A DNA stretch of 64,000 bases, from the NCBI GenBank assembly GCA_001695595.3, contig MBPM02000102.1, positions 124,001 through 188,000 of the forward strand, written 5' to 3'. This DNA comes from Plasmopara viticola. Its lineage: Eukaryota; Oomycota; Peronosporomycetes; Peronosporales; Peronosporaceae. The position numbers and the translations under genes are program-made. This document shows positions 45,901 to 56,849 of the stretch, one piece after another; positions within the stretch are counted from its first letter, which is position 1, and each line of letters starts with the position of its first letter. The notes beneath the pieces are model-generated. The model was given only the letters and a program-made list of their open reading frames with translations, did no database searches and had not been told where the DNA came from.

Positions 45901-48494
45901 GCTTTGGCTTAATGCCACAACTGTATACTGGAGGCGTTTGCATGAGTGCTGTACGCCTTAATCTATGCTGCTTTCTTCTATTTGGTAAGATTAACAGCCG
46001 CTAGGATAGAGCTAGCAAGCCCAGTGTGGGCTAGAGTCGTAATTTTTAATTCGAAAAGCTGCACAGCTTGTGCTAAGAGAGTTCTTGAAGAATCTCAAAT
46101 CCACTGCTGCATCTGAATATGCAACACCAAAGCTTCGTCATTGCAATACGAGCTCTTATAGATATTTATAACAAAGGCAGGAATGCCCATCAAAGGCCTG
46201 AGGAGCGCTGATTTATTTAGATAAATAAAGCTGTGCTACATAAGCGGCCTAATGTTAGCACGCAAGAGCTAAGAGAAAATGCTCAGTGGTTATTAAATTA
46301 TAGGATCGATGAGATTGCTGTATCCTGGTGTGCCTTACACGTTGATCAATACTTTGTTCCAACAATTACTTGTATGATTGTACATTAAGCTACGATATGC
46401 GACTAAATTAGTACAAAACGTGACCTCAACCATACACAGGAGCCGTCGTGGCGTATTGCTTTGCAAAGCTGTGAAATCCCCAATTTTGATAAGGCAACGC
46501 GTGCTTAGGCGGTTATGGCTTTAATCTCTTACAACGTTTAAAACGTCGCACGTCATTCCATGTTTCAGCACTATAGCGCCGCAGACTATCAGCACCAAGT
46601 CACTAAAGCCACGACTTCCAGGTAATAGGCCGAAAGTAAATGCATTGGTCCCTCAAAACTTCGCATTATTTACCACAAACATTAACGCACCGCCTTAGTG
46701 TTTAGAAAGACATTAATTCATCTTCAGCTTCGCAGATAGATTTTCATTGGCCACCCATTAATTATTGCCGGCACCTCGGAGCCAGAAAATGAAGACCCAA
46801 AAAAGCATTTGCGGCAAGGACCGGCCATGCATTACAAGTCCTTTCATTCAGCAACATGCAAAAATGCAAGCGACGTCAATCAGATTGTTTCTTATTTTGT
46901 TTTTGAGATCGACTTTTGAGATGGTCTGACTCTTGTAGTGTCCGTGTTTCCACTAGCTCGCAAGTAATGATCTTCTTCCAGATTTTACAGTAAAAAAACT
47001 TTCGTAGCTCCAATCCTTTTCCAAAATCACGTGCTCAATTATCGGTTTGCGGGAACCCACAATCTTTTTCTCAAGATTTTCATAAAAAGGCTTTTTTATT
47101 CGCAATGAGTAAAGTACATATGAAATTGAGATTCCTGATTTTCTAACCCTTAATAAGAATAAGTGGTCCTCAGAATTGCTTGGACTTCCCAAGTACTTGT
47201 AATTGATACCAATATAATTTGAAATAAAAGTTAGGTACACCATCTAAATTTTTCAGATTCGATTTAGTAGAGAGTAGGTGCAGAATTAAACTGATAGGCC
47301 TTTGAATAGCGAGCGAAGTTAGGGCAAAGATATTTCCGGGCGTGACGAGAGTAGTGAATTCAAAAATTAAATGTGCGGGAGAAATGCAGTGACGAACAAT
47401 TGCCAAGCTCACACAGCCATAATATCAAGTCATAAGGAGGGACGGGTTGCTGTTGCAACAGTGTTGCCATAAACCTACTCTAAAATAGATGGCTACCGGT
47501 ATCGTACGATGTGAGTTACAGGGTAACGACGTGAAATTTTCGTCCAGATTGTCACTTAATGAACATATGTTGCTGAGTAGTGTAAAGTAAAAATGCGTAC
47601 ACAATATACAAAGTCTATACTTGTTACCCTAAATATGTAATGCCAACCCCGTCGGCAGTCAACTGCGCTGCTGGTCGCAAAATGTATTCAAAAAGACTGT
47701 GTTGGCACTGCACACAGTCGTCTCAGGCATTGAACTACGGTACACGAATAAATCGTTCGCAAAGTTGAAGTTTGCATATGTGTGGTCCACCCTTTGAGAT
47801 ATATAATGACTTTTTGCGATTGTACTATATACAGTTCAAGCGGCCGAGCTGTCGTCGGTTACTCTCTTCACTTGTTTTCCTCGCTGGCGTTTCAAAATTG
47901 TGACCGAAAAAAGGAGTGGAAACAAATTAAATTAAATAAAGACAGCACTAATTTGCGGCCAGCATGCCCATTCTTGCCTACTGTACATTGTACCCGCAAC
48001 AGCATGTAAAGTGAGGCGGAATGCAGTCCAGACTCTGGACAGCGGGGAAAGGTGTGGACTGCAAGGCAGCCCACCATTTGTTTCCAATTACTTCGATCGG
48101 TGATTGGCAGGTGCACTTTTTCGATAAACCCAAATAGAGCGCCCGTCCCTTTCTGTGAGCTGTACATTAGATCCAATACCTTGTAAGACTTTATCGTGTA
48201 AGTCTGAATAATCAGGTCAAATATAGCCTCGATTGGCTCTTCCCCTACCAAACCGAATGTATTAGAACAAAAAGGAAAACTGACCGCAATGACGGTACGT
48301 CTCGAGCGAACTGGCCCCTCTCGCTCTCTCCCCCTCGCACTGGAAAGTCGATCCGCGACAAAACGCCCCTAACTTGCCAAAAGGAAAGAAAGCGCCTGGA
48401 AGCCGCAGCCCAGGAGACTCTGTACACTTTGTCAACCAGTCGACCGGAAGCCGCCGCTCGCGCCTTCTCCCTTACGCCACCCACAAACAGAATC
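36934..48494. other. 11.5-kb gene desert
   Basis: A/T-rich sequence with only short open frames. The longest are 39380-39772 minus (130 codons), 44024-44446 plus (140 codons) and 47892-48251 minus (119 codons), with no recognisable domains; the last starts at TTG. Apart from the diverged repeat at 40811-40965, no retroelement domain, LTR pair, tRNA or rRNA was found by eye. The 36934-37050 part should carry the promoter of the ankyrin gene and the last ~250 bases that of the RING-CH/FHA gene. Confidence 0.5.
40811..40965. repeat. Diverged dispersed repeat, copy b
   Basis: Partner of 23357-23505: the two conserved blocks occur in the same order about 95 bases apart. Boundaries are not defined and the class is unknown. 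Confidence 0.35.
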
Positions 48495-49999
48495 ATGAGC
48501 GCCAACTCGGACCGGAGGTGGAGCCTTGCACGCGCGACCGAGTTCTTTAGTGGCGACGGCAAGCCCGACATGTGCGTTATGTGTCGACAGTTGTCCGCCC
48601 CCTTGTCTCTACTGACCCTTTCCCCTTTCTTAGGCTCGACATTCGTGGGATGACAGCAGTTACCAAGGGCGCGGCGGGTAAGCGGGACAAGTTTCGCAAG
48701 AGCGTCTCACGCTGTGGCGTGTCCATTTACGGCCCCAAACACTCGGCCGCGTCAGCCACCGACTCGTCGTCGCGGGAAAAGATTTACATTGAGGACCCAC
48801 GCGCTCCGTGCCTCAATATTGACTATTCTAACGACGCGTACCGATTGTTGCCATCGTCGGAAAAGTTTTCGGCCCATACAGGAGTGTGTCAGATTCTGGG
48901 CACAAAGTGCATTCGCGGCGGGAAACACCGGATCCGAGTGGGCGACATTATTCGATTTGGCAGTGTGGGCCTCTTGGTGTCGGAAATTGACACAGGCGGG
49001 ACTGGTCCAAACGATGCGTTGCTCAGTCCTTCTGAAGTCACTACGCTGATCCAACGTGTCGTGTGTCACGACGAAGCATTGGCTGACGTGGACAGTGGCA
49101 TGGACACGGACGATGAGAATGGCGACGCTTCGGGTAATGATGAATCCAAGCCGCGTGCGTCGTTGTCGAGACAGAGCACTAGTGCCATTTGCTACGTATG
49201 CTATGACGAATCGGAAGACGACAATCCCTTGATTGCACCGTGTAAGTGTTCGGGCGATACGAAATACATTCATTTGAACTGTTTAAAGCGCTGGAACACA
49301 AACGGTGAGAAGAATGAAATTTGCACGGTCTTGGACGAGAGCAATGCACGCACGTGTTCCATCTGCAAGGCTCCGTACCCGAGCAAGACACGACTCCCGA
49401 ATGGCAAGGTTCTGTCACTCCTACCAGATCGACTAAAACCACCATGTATCATGTTTCAAGTCGTGACGAAACACTCGTCGTCGACGTTGAACTTATCCAC
49501 GCGCTATCAATTGAGTTGCAAGATGCTCATGGACAATGACATTCATCGTCCACTTATGGTTGGACGCTCCTCGCAGTGCGATCTCGTGCTCAAGTACCGC
49601 ACAGTCTCGACTATCCATGCTGAGATTCATTACTCAAAGGGTGAATTTTTTCTAAAGGATGCCGGGAGCTCCAATGGTACACTGCGGTACATTTACCGTC
49701 CGCTGACGTTGCATAACAATCAGTCGCTGCACGTCAAGTTTGGTCGTACGGTCTTGTCCATCAAGCCGACCAAGAAAATTCGGTTGCCGCACTTTTTTGG
49801 CACGGCAGGTCACCTCCACGCCAGTGGCTCACGGCTGGATGAGAATGGCATTCAGGACGACGACGAGCTGTCCAATTACTCTACACCTCGCAACAATAGA
49901 AACCGATACAATCTCGCAGCACAGCCACCGGCGTCAATGCCGTCGCAGCCACAGCAACGCCAGAATTTGCAGACGCAGATGCAAAATTTAGATCTGTAG
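48495..49999 (+). CDS. RING-CH (MARCH-type) E3 ligase-like protein with FHA domain
   Basis: Two exons, 48495-48571 and 48634-49999, with a 62-nt intron (donor GTGCGT, acceptor TTTCTTAG) in phase; 480 residues. An N-terminal region to ~165 contains HRIRVGDIIRFGSVGLLVSE and may be a degenerate first FHA fold. At ~212-270 is a RING-CH finger: CYVCYDE, NPLIAPCKCSG, IHLNCLKRW and CSICKAPYP (C4HC3). At ~330-395 is a canonical FHA domain with PLMVGRSSQCDLVL, TVSTIHAEIHY and DAGSSNGT, holding the phosphothreonine-binding Arg, Ser, His and Asn. A Gln/Asn-rich tail follows. RING-CH domains recruit E2 enzymes and FHA domains read phosphothreonine, so phosphorylation-directed ubiquitination is inferred. 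No membrane segments are seen, unlike most MARCH ligases. An unspliced reading from 48572 lacks the proper ATG exon. Confidence 0.88.
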
Positions 50000-50492
50000 C
50001 GACGCTTTGTCAAGGATTGGACTCGCTTTTGCGTCAATACTTGCCGTTCTTGCTGCTCTTGTATCATCACTCTCAAGAGCCGATGCTTGGGATACAATAT
50101 TGGGCCTCGTGTGTTAATTACTTATTCGACCCAAGAGAAGACTATCAGAAACAAAAAATAACACAAACAGCACCGAAGTTACTCGACTTGATTGTTGTTT
50201 CAATTGACGCGAATGAAGAGAAAATAGGTTTACAACAAGAGGCAAAGGGGTTCAGATACAGGTCAGACGCAAAAAATACAAAAGAAATTGGGTCGAGTTT
50301 GGTGTAAGAGCATTCATAAATTTACATTTTTTATTGCACACCCAATTTTGACCGTGTAATTTAACTTCTGGTGATGAGGACAACACTTCAAGAGTAGAAA
50401 AGGTAAGTGACACGAAATTTAATCATATATCACCGACAATAAGATTGCAATGAAGCAGCTAACTCTTTTGTGTACGTCAAAGAAGTTTGAGC

Positions 50493-53285
50493 TTAATCGT
50501 CTGCCATGTTGGATTCCAAAACCCCAATAGCCATGGACTGCAGCATGGTTTGCTGAAAACGCGCAGCCAAGGCAGGGTGAGCCTTTTGCATACGTGCGTA
50601 GTGCGACTTGCTCAAGAAAAAGACCGAGGTGGGTGCCTGGACCTGCGCAGTAAATTGGTGGCGCTTATGAAGAATCATCTCGGATGCACCAACTAAACCT
50701 CCCTGACACACTCGCGTAATGCGTTTGCGACCTCGAAAGCCAGGGCCTAAGCCTTCATGGATCTTGGATGGCATGAAGACATCCACTTTTCCATAGCCAA
50801 TAAAATAAACGCCGTTCACAAGACCGCCTGCACTATACAGCGTGTCGCCCTCTCGCTTTAGCATATAAGTGACGTACATTTCACCAAGTTGTCGTGTGAG
50901 CACCGAGCCAGCGTCTTCACTGAGCTGCGAGCTAGTTTGGTCAGTGTTTGGGTGCGAGCCGTCCGGACGAGGCAAGAGATCATCAAGCAATTTCCAGTGG
51001 TTCCCTTCCTCAACAGTGGGTAGTGCCGGTGCAGACTCACTGAGCGGTAATACGCCTTCTGACACCAACAACTCGTCCTCGCACCACTCCAGTGCCTTAT
51101 CCAGCGTGTCAAACACAAGTGAACCTGTACCAGAGCCGTCTTCTTGCTCAATCACATCGTGGACTCGCAACAATCGCTCTGCATCTGTTGGGACACTGGC
51201 GAAGACGAGAACAATGCCATGTTGAGCAAGCAGTTCCTTGGTTGCGTTAAAGCAGCTTCGCACTGCTGTGGCGTCAACTCCACTCACCTTGTCAAAGTTT
51301 AGAATAAAGTATCGCGTACGAGCAGCATGGAGAGTCGACGATCCGTTGTTGCCAGCCTTTGGCGAGGACGAGTACCCATGGATCTCATGATCATCAAATA
51401 CTGATTCCAGTGTTGTGAGGTCATCGGAAAACGTTTCATTAAGGGGTCGAGCAACGTACGGCGATGGTGCGTAGCGCGAAAGAATTGGCGATGCACCAGA
51501 TAGAGTCTTAGCCTCTTGTTTCTCCGTCGCGGTCACGAGTACGTGACGACGCACTTCATCCATCACCTTGACACTCGAGCCAAAGAAGATAAATCCTTCC
51601 AGCTCCAACGTAACGATTGCCATGCGCATATTTTGAAGTAAAACGCGCTCACGAAGATCACGTTCAACACGCGAGCGCTTTACGACACGATGAACACTGG
51701 ACGTCGCGACATACGAGTATATAAAGTTAAAGCCCGCAATAACAATGCCAACCACGATGCCAAGCTCGAGATTTACAAACACCATTGATAGAAATGTAAG
51801 CCACACAATGGCATATTCACGTGAAAGAAGCTTGTTGCGTGCATGCCAGAGCCACTCGGTCATAAGGTCTAGACACACCAGCATCTGCAATGCACCAAAG
51901 AAAACTTTGGGCACGTAGGCAATGATGGAAAAAGGACTTAGTACAATGATAATCTCGAGAACAAAGACAATCAAACCAACGTAGCGACTGTCGAGCTTGC
52001 CCCGTAAAGTAAAGATAGTTTGCGAAAAGAGGTACGAGCCAGTAAAGCCGCCTCCAAGACCCGAAAAGAGGTTGCTCACACCCACGGTCTGCAACTCGTG
52101 ATTATGGTCAAGTGGTTTACCCAATGCCGTCTCGACAGCAGCCACATCAAGCGACGATGAGAAGGCGACGACAAAGTACATGGCGATCCACGTTGGGATT
52201 TGGTCAGTCAAGTGTGAAAAATTGATCTTGGAAAAGTTATAAAATTCATAGATCTGGACGATGCTCCGTGGTGACGGAGGTGGCTCCGACACCCATCCAG
52301 CAGCACGTGCATCATCCAGCGACGACCCTGTGAGAATGAGCAACCCGTAGAAGGTAACTAACATGGCCACTAAGCAGCAGGGCAATACCGCCATGTGGTT
52401 CCAGTGGGAATTGATCCAGAAAATCGCCGAGCCAGCAACGACCCCGGGCACCGACAGCATTAACGCAACTGGATCGGCCAATTTGAACCAATCCGCGGGT
52501 TCCTTGATACTTTGGGTAGTCATCATGGACACACCCGCTTGCAGCGAGTAGAAGCCAATGAAAGCAAGGTAGCCACCCACGACGGGCATAGGTAAATACT
52601 GCACAAAGCTCGCTAGGCGTAGCTTACCGGTCACAATGAGTGCTGCCCCCAAAACGGCTGTTGACACGGCCATAGTAAACAATGTGGTCGCCAAGACTTC
52701 TTCCATCGAGAAAGCATCCCCTCGAATCTCGTGCAACGTTTTAATGATCGATGAACACATTGCCGAAAGGAAGATGAGCCCAGCGTCTTGCACTTGACCC
52801 ATGGCAAACGGTAGTGAGCTGACGCACGTAAAGCAAATTTGGTGCACGGCGGCCGACACAAGCACGAGCTTGACGAGATCATTCATGTAGGGCTGGAATT
52901 CGGGATCGCGAAAGATAATTTGTGCAAAACTAATCATGAGTGGCACGAGAATGACAGTGTTGAGGACGCCGTAAAGGCCAATCTTGATGTTGAGCTGCGT
53001 GGGTGTGAGCACGGGACCATCTTTGGTAGGGAGCAACGAGGCGCTTTCTTTCACATTCACGACAAGATCGTTCACATCCGTGGCCGCGATACCGGCACGA
53101 CGCTGATGGTACGAGTGGCGCGGTGTCTTTATGTTGCCACCGGCGATCGGAGGTAGCCCACGCATTGACAAGAAGGAGCTGCCGTCGTAGCTGCGAGCCG
53201 TGGCCGGAGACTCGGGTGCGAGGAGACTACCAAAGTCAAGGCGACGGGTGCGCGGCGTGCGCGCTGTGGCTCCTGTGCTGTCCAT
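50493..53285 (-). CDS. SLC26/SulP-type anion transporter with STAS and cyclic-nucleotide-binding-like domains
   Basis: 930 residues, single exon, ATG at 53285. A cytosolic N-terminus (~1-100) precedes about a dozen hydrophobic segments (~105-525), including LPMPVVGGYLAFIGFYSLQA and the transport-core signature SNLFSGLGGGFTGSYLFSQT. A STAS domain follows in two parts (~555-590 and ~655-720), with VTLELEGFIFFGSS and YFILNFDKVSGVDATAV. The tail (~800-915) has a cNMP-like beta roll with YSAGGLVNGVYFIGYGKVDV and a later GASEMILHKRHQFTAQV, but the strict phosphate-binding cassette is degenerate. The architecture matches fungal and stramenopile SulP proteins of the vacuole or plasma membrane. Substrate (sulfate or another anion) is not deducible. 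Converges on the RING-CH/FHA gene. Confidence 0.9.
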   Translation of the reverse strand: MDSTGATARTPRTRRLDFGSLLAPESPATARSYDGSSFLSMRGLPPIAGGNIKTPRHSYHQRRAGIAATDVNDLVVNVKESASLLPTKDGPVLTPTQLNIKIGLYGVLNTVILVPLMISFAQIIFRDPEFQPYMNDLVKLVLVSAAVHQICFTCVSSLPFAMGQVQDAGLIFLSAMCSSIIKTLHEIRGDAFSMEEVLATTLFTMAVSTAVLGAALIVTGKLRLASFVQYLPMPVVGGYLAFIGFYSLQAGVSMMTTQSIKEPADWFKLADPVALMLSVPGVVAGSAIFWINSHWNHMAVLPCCLVAMLVTFYGLLILTGSSLDDARAAGWVSEPPPSPRSIVQIYEFYNFSKINFSHLTDQIPTWIAMYFVVAFSSSLDVAAVETALGKPLDHNHELQTVGVSNLFSGLGGGFTGSYLFSQTIFTLRGKLDSRYVGLIVFVLEIIIVLSPFSIIAYVPKVFFGALQMLVCLDLMTEWLWHARNKLLSREYAIVWLTFLSMVFVNLELGIVVGIVIAGFNFIYSYVATSSVHRVVKRSRVERDLRERVLLQNMRMAIVTLELEGFIFFGSSVKVMDEVRRHVLVTATEKQEAKTLSGASPILSRYAPSPYVARPLNETFSDDLTTLESVFDDHEIHGYSSSPKAGNNGSSTLHAARTRYFILNFDKVSGVDATAVRSCFNATKELLAQHGIVLVFASVPTDAERLLRVHDVIEQEDGSGTGSLVFDTLDKALEWCEDELLVSEGVLPLSESAPALPTVEEGNHWKLLDDLLPRPDGSHPNTDQTSSQLSEDAGSVLTRQLGEMYVTYMLKREGDTLYSAGGLVNGVYFIGYGKVDVFMPSKIHEGLGPGFRGRKRITRVCQGGLVGASEMILHKRHQFTAQVQAPTSVFFLSKSHYARMQKAHPALAARFQQTMLQSMAIGVLESNMADD

Positions 53286-56200
53286 GCCGATCGAGTGGTG
53301 GCGCGAGAGGAACCGGTAGAAGGGAAATCAACAAGTGCGATGTGCGCAATGAGCTTCTTTGAGTCTTGGCTAGGAGGTCCGACTCGGATGCGGTCACTGC
53401 GGGCAGACGATTCATAAGGCCAGTCTTGCAGGGTTGATGTGCGACGTGTGACATGTTAGTGTTTGAGTTAATTATTTGGTAAGGTGGGAATGTTGCCCGG
53501 TTAAATTATAGATGTTATTTTTTTAAAACGTTCAATTCTCACGTTTAAGCCAGCGAAGGGTTAGTGATCCTATTGGCAAATTGCATCACAGACGAACGAT
53601 CTCTGCCGCGTACGTTGATGACGCGAGCAAATCATACTGGTAAATTGAGAAATTGACTTGACTAGTCTTGTGTAATCTTATTCGTGTTGGGAGCAAATTT
53701 CCACCCCAATTTAGTCTAGTGGCTTTTTTTCGGTGTTACAGTCCTTTTTAACGAGACCGCACAATTTAGAATAAATTTGAAATTAGATATGATTGGTTGC
53801 AGCTGCGGGCTCTTTCGGTAAAAAATCCATATGTAGCTTTTGCCAAAAGCTACCCTTTTGGAGACAGCAATAAATATAAAGTAGGGGAAGGTTTAATAGC
53901 CGGATCCCTTTCTTTATATTGCGCCGCAGCAAAATTATTTTTGTGCTCAACAACATTTGCTACTTCACACTAGACCCACCGCAAACTAACTCGTTCGTTC
54001 CTGTTAAAAACCAATCTTCTTAAGTACAAGCAGTGACTGCGCTACATTCGATAACGGCAGCCTCAGCAGTAGATTTAAACTAGCAGTACGGCTTACAGGC
54101 AAAAGTGATGGTGACGATATCCGAGCGACACCGGAACGGCTACGCGGGGTCCGATCGAGTACGCAGCTAAGTTTTACATGAAAGACCAAGCGTAGTTCAG
54201 TGACTTAAGCGCTTTCCGTTGGTATACACAATAATCTCTTCACAGTTACAGCAGGAAGATCACGAATAATGCTTCAATTAAGTAAGAAATTGTGTCATTG
54301 GTACTACAGCTAAAACATTTTTATGGTGTGGAGGTGACACCAGCAACTTCAATACTGAAATCTAGAGCATACAAGCAATTTAACTTATATATTAATATTT
54401 ATATGCTTACATCTCTGTATAATTATAATTTTGACTAAAGGTATAATCATCAATATCGAGAATCGTACTGCTCAACTTTGAGAAACACTGGCTACAACAT
54501 ACATTCTTGAGCGTGCATCGACAGCTTTCCTTTGAGACCCTGATATGTGGGTAAATACGCTTCCAAGCCTACCAACAGTGCCGTGCGTGGAGTGAAGACG
54601 CTGATCATTACGAGCGAAAGATGTACAACATCAGGACAAATTTACTGAATGGGTGGGGAACTTATATTGCTAAGACTTCTCGAAGCGATGATTTTTCTTC
54701 CTTTCCAAGGTAACGGGATTGACTCTGGTGACAATAAAGAGAAAGAATACTCCCCTCGAGGTAATAGTAAGTGCCCATACAATCAAGGACAGGGAGTGAA
54801 AGACGAATAATTATTTCACCATGCAGCGATTACTTGCTCTTTAGCGTGATGCCGCTCAAGACCTGCGCTCAGCGGACGCTACTCTTATCGTAACGCCAAT
54901 GACTTTGTCTGCCTTTGTTGAAATCTGCCGTAAATGTCGCTTTTTAAGTATCCGGTCAGCCATCGAGTTTCGAGCGCTTGGTTTCAACTCCTAGCAAATT
55001 AGTCACTCAGCTCGGACCTCTCGAGGTGAAGCTAGTGGCAATTTGTGTCCAAATCAAATTTGGCCCATGTTACGGAAGGGCCTTTAATGGCCGTGTCTTT
55101 TTTGTACGACATTGCGTTGTACTCACCTAGCCACATTACAATAACGCCTCCAATCAAATTTCAAATTTTTGTCGAATGCGGGGTATCTTAATTTTCTTTG
55201 GAATGTTTTGTATTCATGCTGAGCTACGAAAATAGTTTATCGAAAAAAGCGCGGACAATTTGAATTAAGAGTTGGCATTTTCTGTTTACGAAAGTTGAAC
55301 TATCATTAATCAATGACTACTTCTCAAATTACATATGTTTCTCTTTTGGCGTTGTGGCGTCCGTGATCGAAATAGAAGGTCTATCACAGGGCTGATATGA
55401 ACGAGACGGTCGCTTTAACCTTCCAGGACCACAGTGTGATAATGTAAACAAAAGACGTGGGTCAATAAATCCCATAGCATGACTCGGCCTATACGCGATT
55501 ACATTGATTCAATCAGGCTTAAGTGGAAGCAAATTAATTAAACGTTTTGCCGTATTCGTGATTATACTGCGCAACGCATTTCTGCTTCTCAGTTGTTCAT
55601 TTCATAACAAGAGATCCGGAGTTTATTGATCGCGATCAAAACCCTCGCTAGACGTGCACGTTCTAGAAGGCAGTCTTGAGACGGTAAATACTAAGTTGGA
55701 CTTATCAACACCAAAGCGTTCCTAGATCGATGGTCAAACAAACCAAATGAGCCGTGTAGTCGTGATGCTGCTACCAATCATGTACATAACACGTGTTAAT
55801 GGAACTTTTTTGCGTAACTGGTCAGCGCTTGTATAACATACTTCATGAATAGTGGTTGCTTACATACCTATAAGTCCTTTCTTGGCCAAGATTGCCAGTT
55901 AGAGTTCAAGCGACCTTAAGGGTATACAATACATTAATACCCTTATCATGAAAGATCACCACGATCTTCTGTTCTGTAATAGATTGCGTGCTAGTCTCAA
56001 TGCATGTTCACGCGCTCGTTCGATCTATACCCAACCACTTCTTGCGTAGTATATCTACAGCCAGCCATTCTTGCCTAGTATGTAGCAAATTCTACTTATG
56101 ATAGCGTTTCCTGTAAAAACTGTGCCAATTACTCGCCTACACTGCCTCGGCTGAAAGCTTATCACGCCGTCCAGAGCATGCGGCGCGTGCTGGTTTCTAT

Positions 56201-56849
56201 GCGCATCACTCAGTGGTTTATCTGCCTCATCACGCGTTGTGGTAAGGCCTTGCAGGCCCTAGAGTCAGCTATGACATGTACGGCATGCAGCAAGTGCTGC
56301 TTCTCACGAGTACCGATCATTTGTTCTTAAATCACTTTACGTATCGTTGCAAGCATCGCTTCGCGCTCCTACCCTCGACTATTTCAAAGCCCAATTTTGG
56401 CAATAAATTCTTTAGTCCATAAGACAGCTGCCCCAGTCTAAGCAGATGTATGTCCGTGTCCTTTCAAGACTTTAAGAAGCAAAAAGGATTGTACCTCTTA
56501 TTGATTTAGGGTCTGTGATTTTTCTAAGCTCGCCATGCGCAGGATGAGGTCATACTTTGAGTCCACATCTAAAAGCACACATCATTTAAAACGAGTTGAA
56601 ACGCAATTTTAGTGGTGTGAATCTGCTAATTAAACGCACTAAACAATCACTTAGTGTCTCTGTTTCAAAGATCATCTTAATAAAAATCTAGCCTTTTCGT
56701 TTAGTGGCCAAGTACTCTCACCCGTGCGACTCTTCAAACCAAGATCCATGAACTGTCTTTCAAAGTCTTTTGACACACAGTTTCATCTGATTCTCTTGTT
56801 TTTACTGTTAATTCTTCTCGATTCGAGCTAGCGTCTCACAAGTACCAAG
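53286..56849. other. 3.6-kb intergenic stretch, no gene seen
   Basis: Only short frames without domains occur. The left end should contain the transporter promoter and the right end the tyrosinase promoter. Pyrimidine-rich sequence precedes the tyrosinase ATG (56790-56820). Confidence 0.55.

Noticed and set aside
46953..47412. Two A/T-rich minus-strand frames considered as a mitochondrial DNA insertion
   Set aside because: I could not match them to any mitochondrial protein motif.
47892..48251. A 119-codon minus-strand frame upstream of the RING-CH/FHA gene
   Set aside because: It begins at TTG, has no motif and lies in the likely promoter of the next gene.
17435..48494. A search for RXLR, CRN or NLP effector genes and for CRISPR-like arrays in the gene-poor regions
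   Set aside because: No frame combining a signal peptide with RXLR/LFLAK or NLP motifs was seen, and no regularly spaced direct repeats; CRISPR is not expected in this eukaryotic context.
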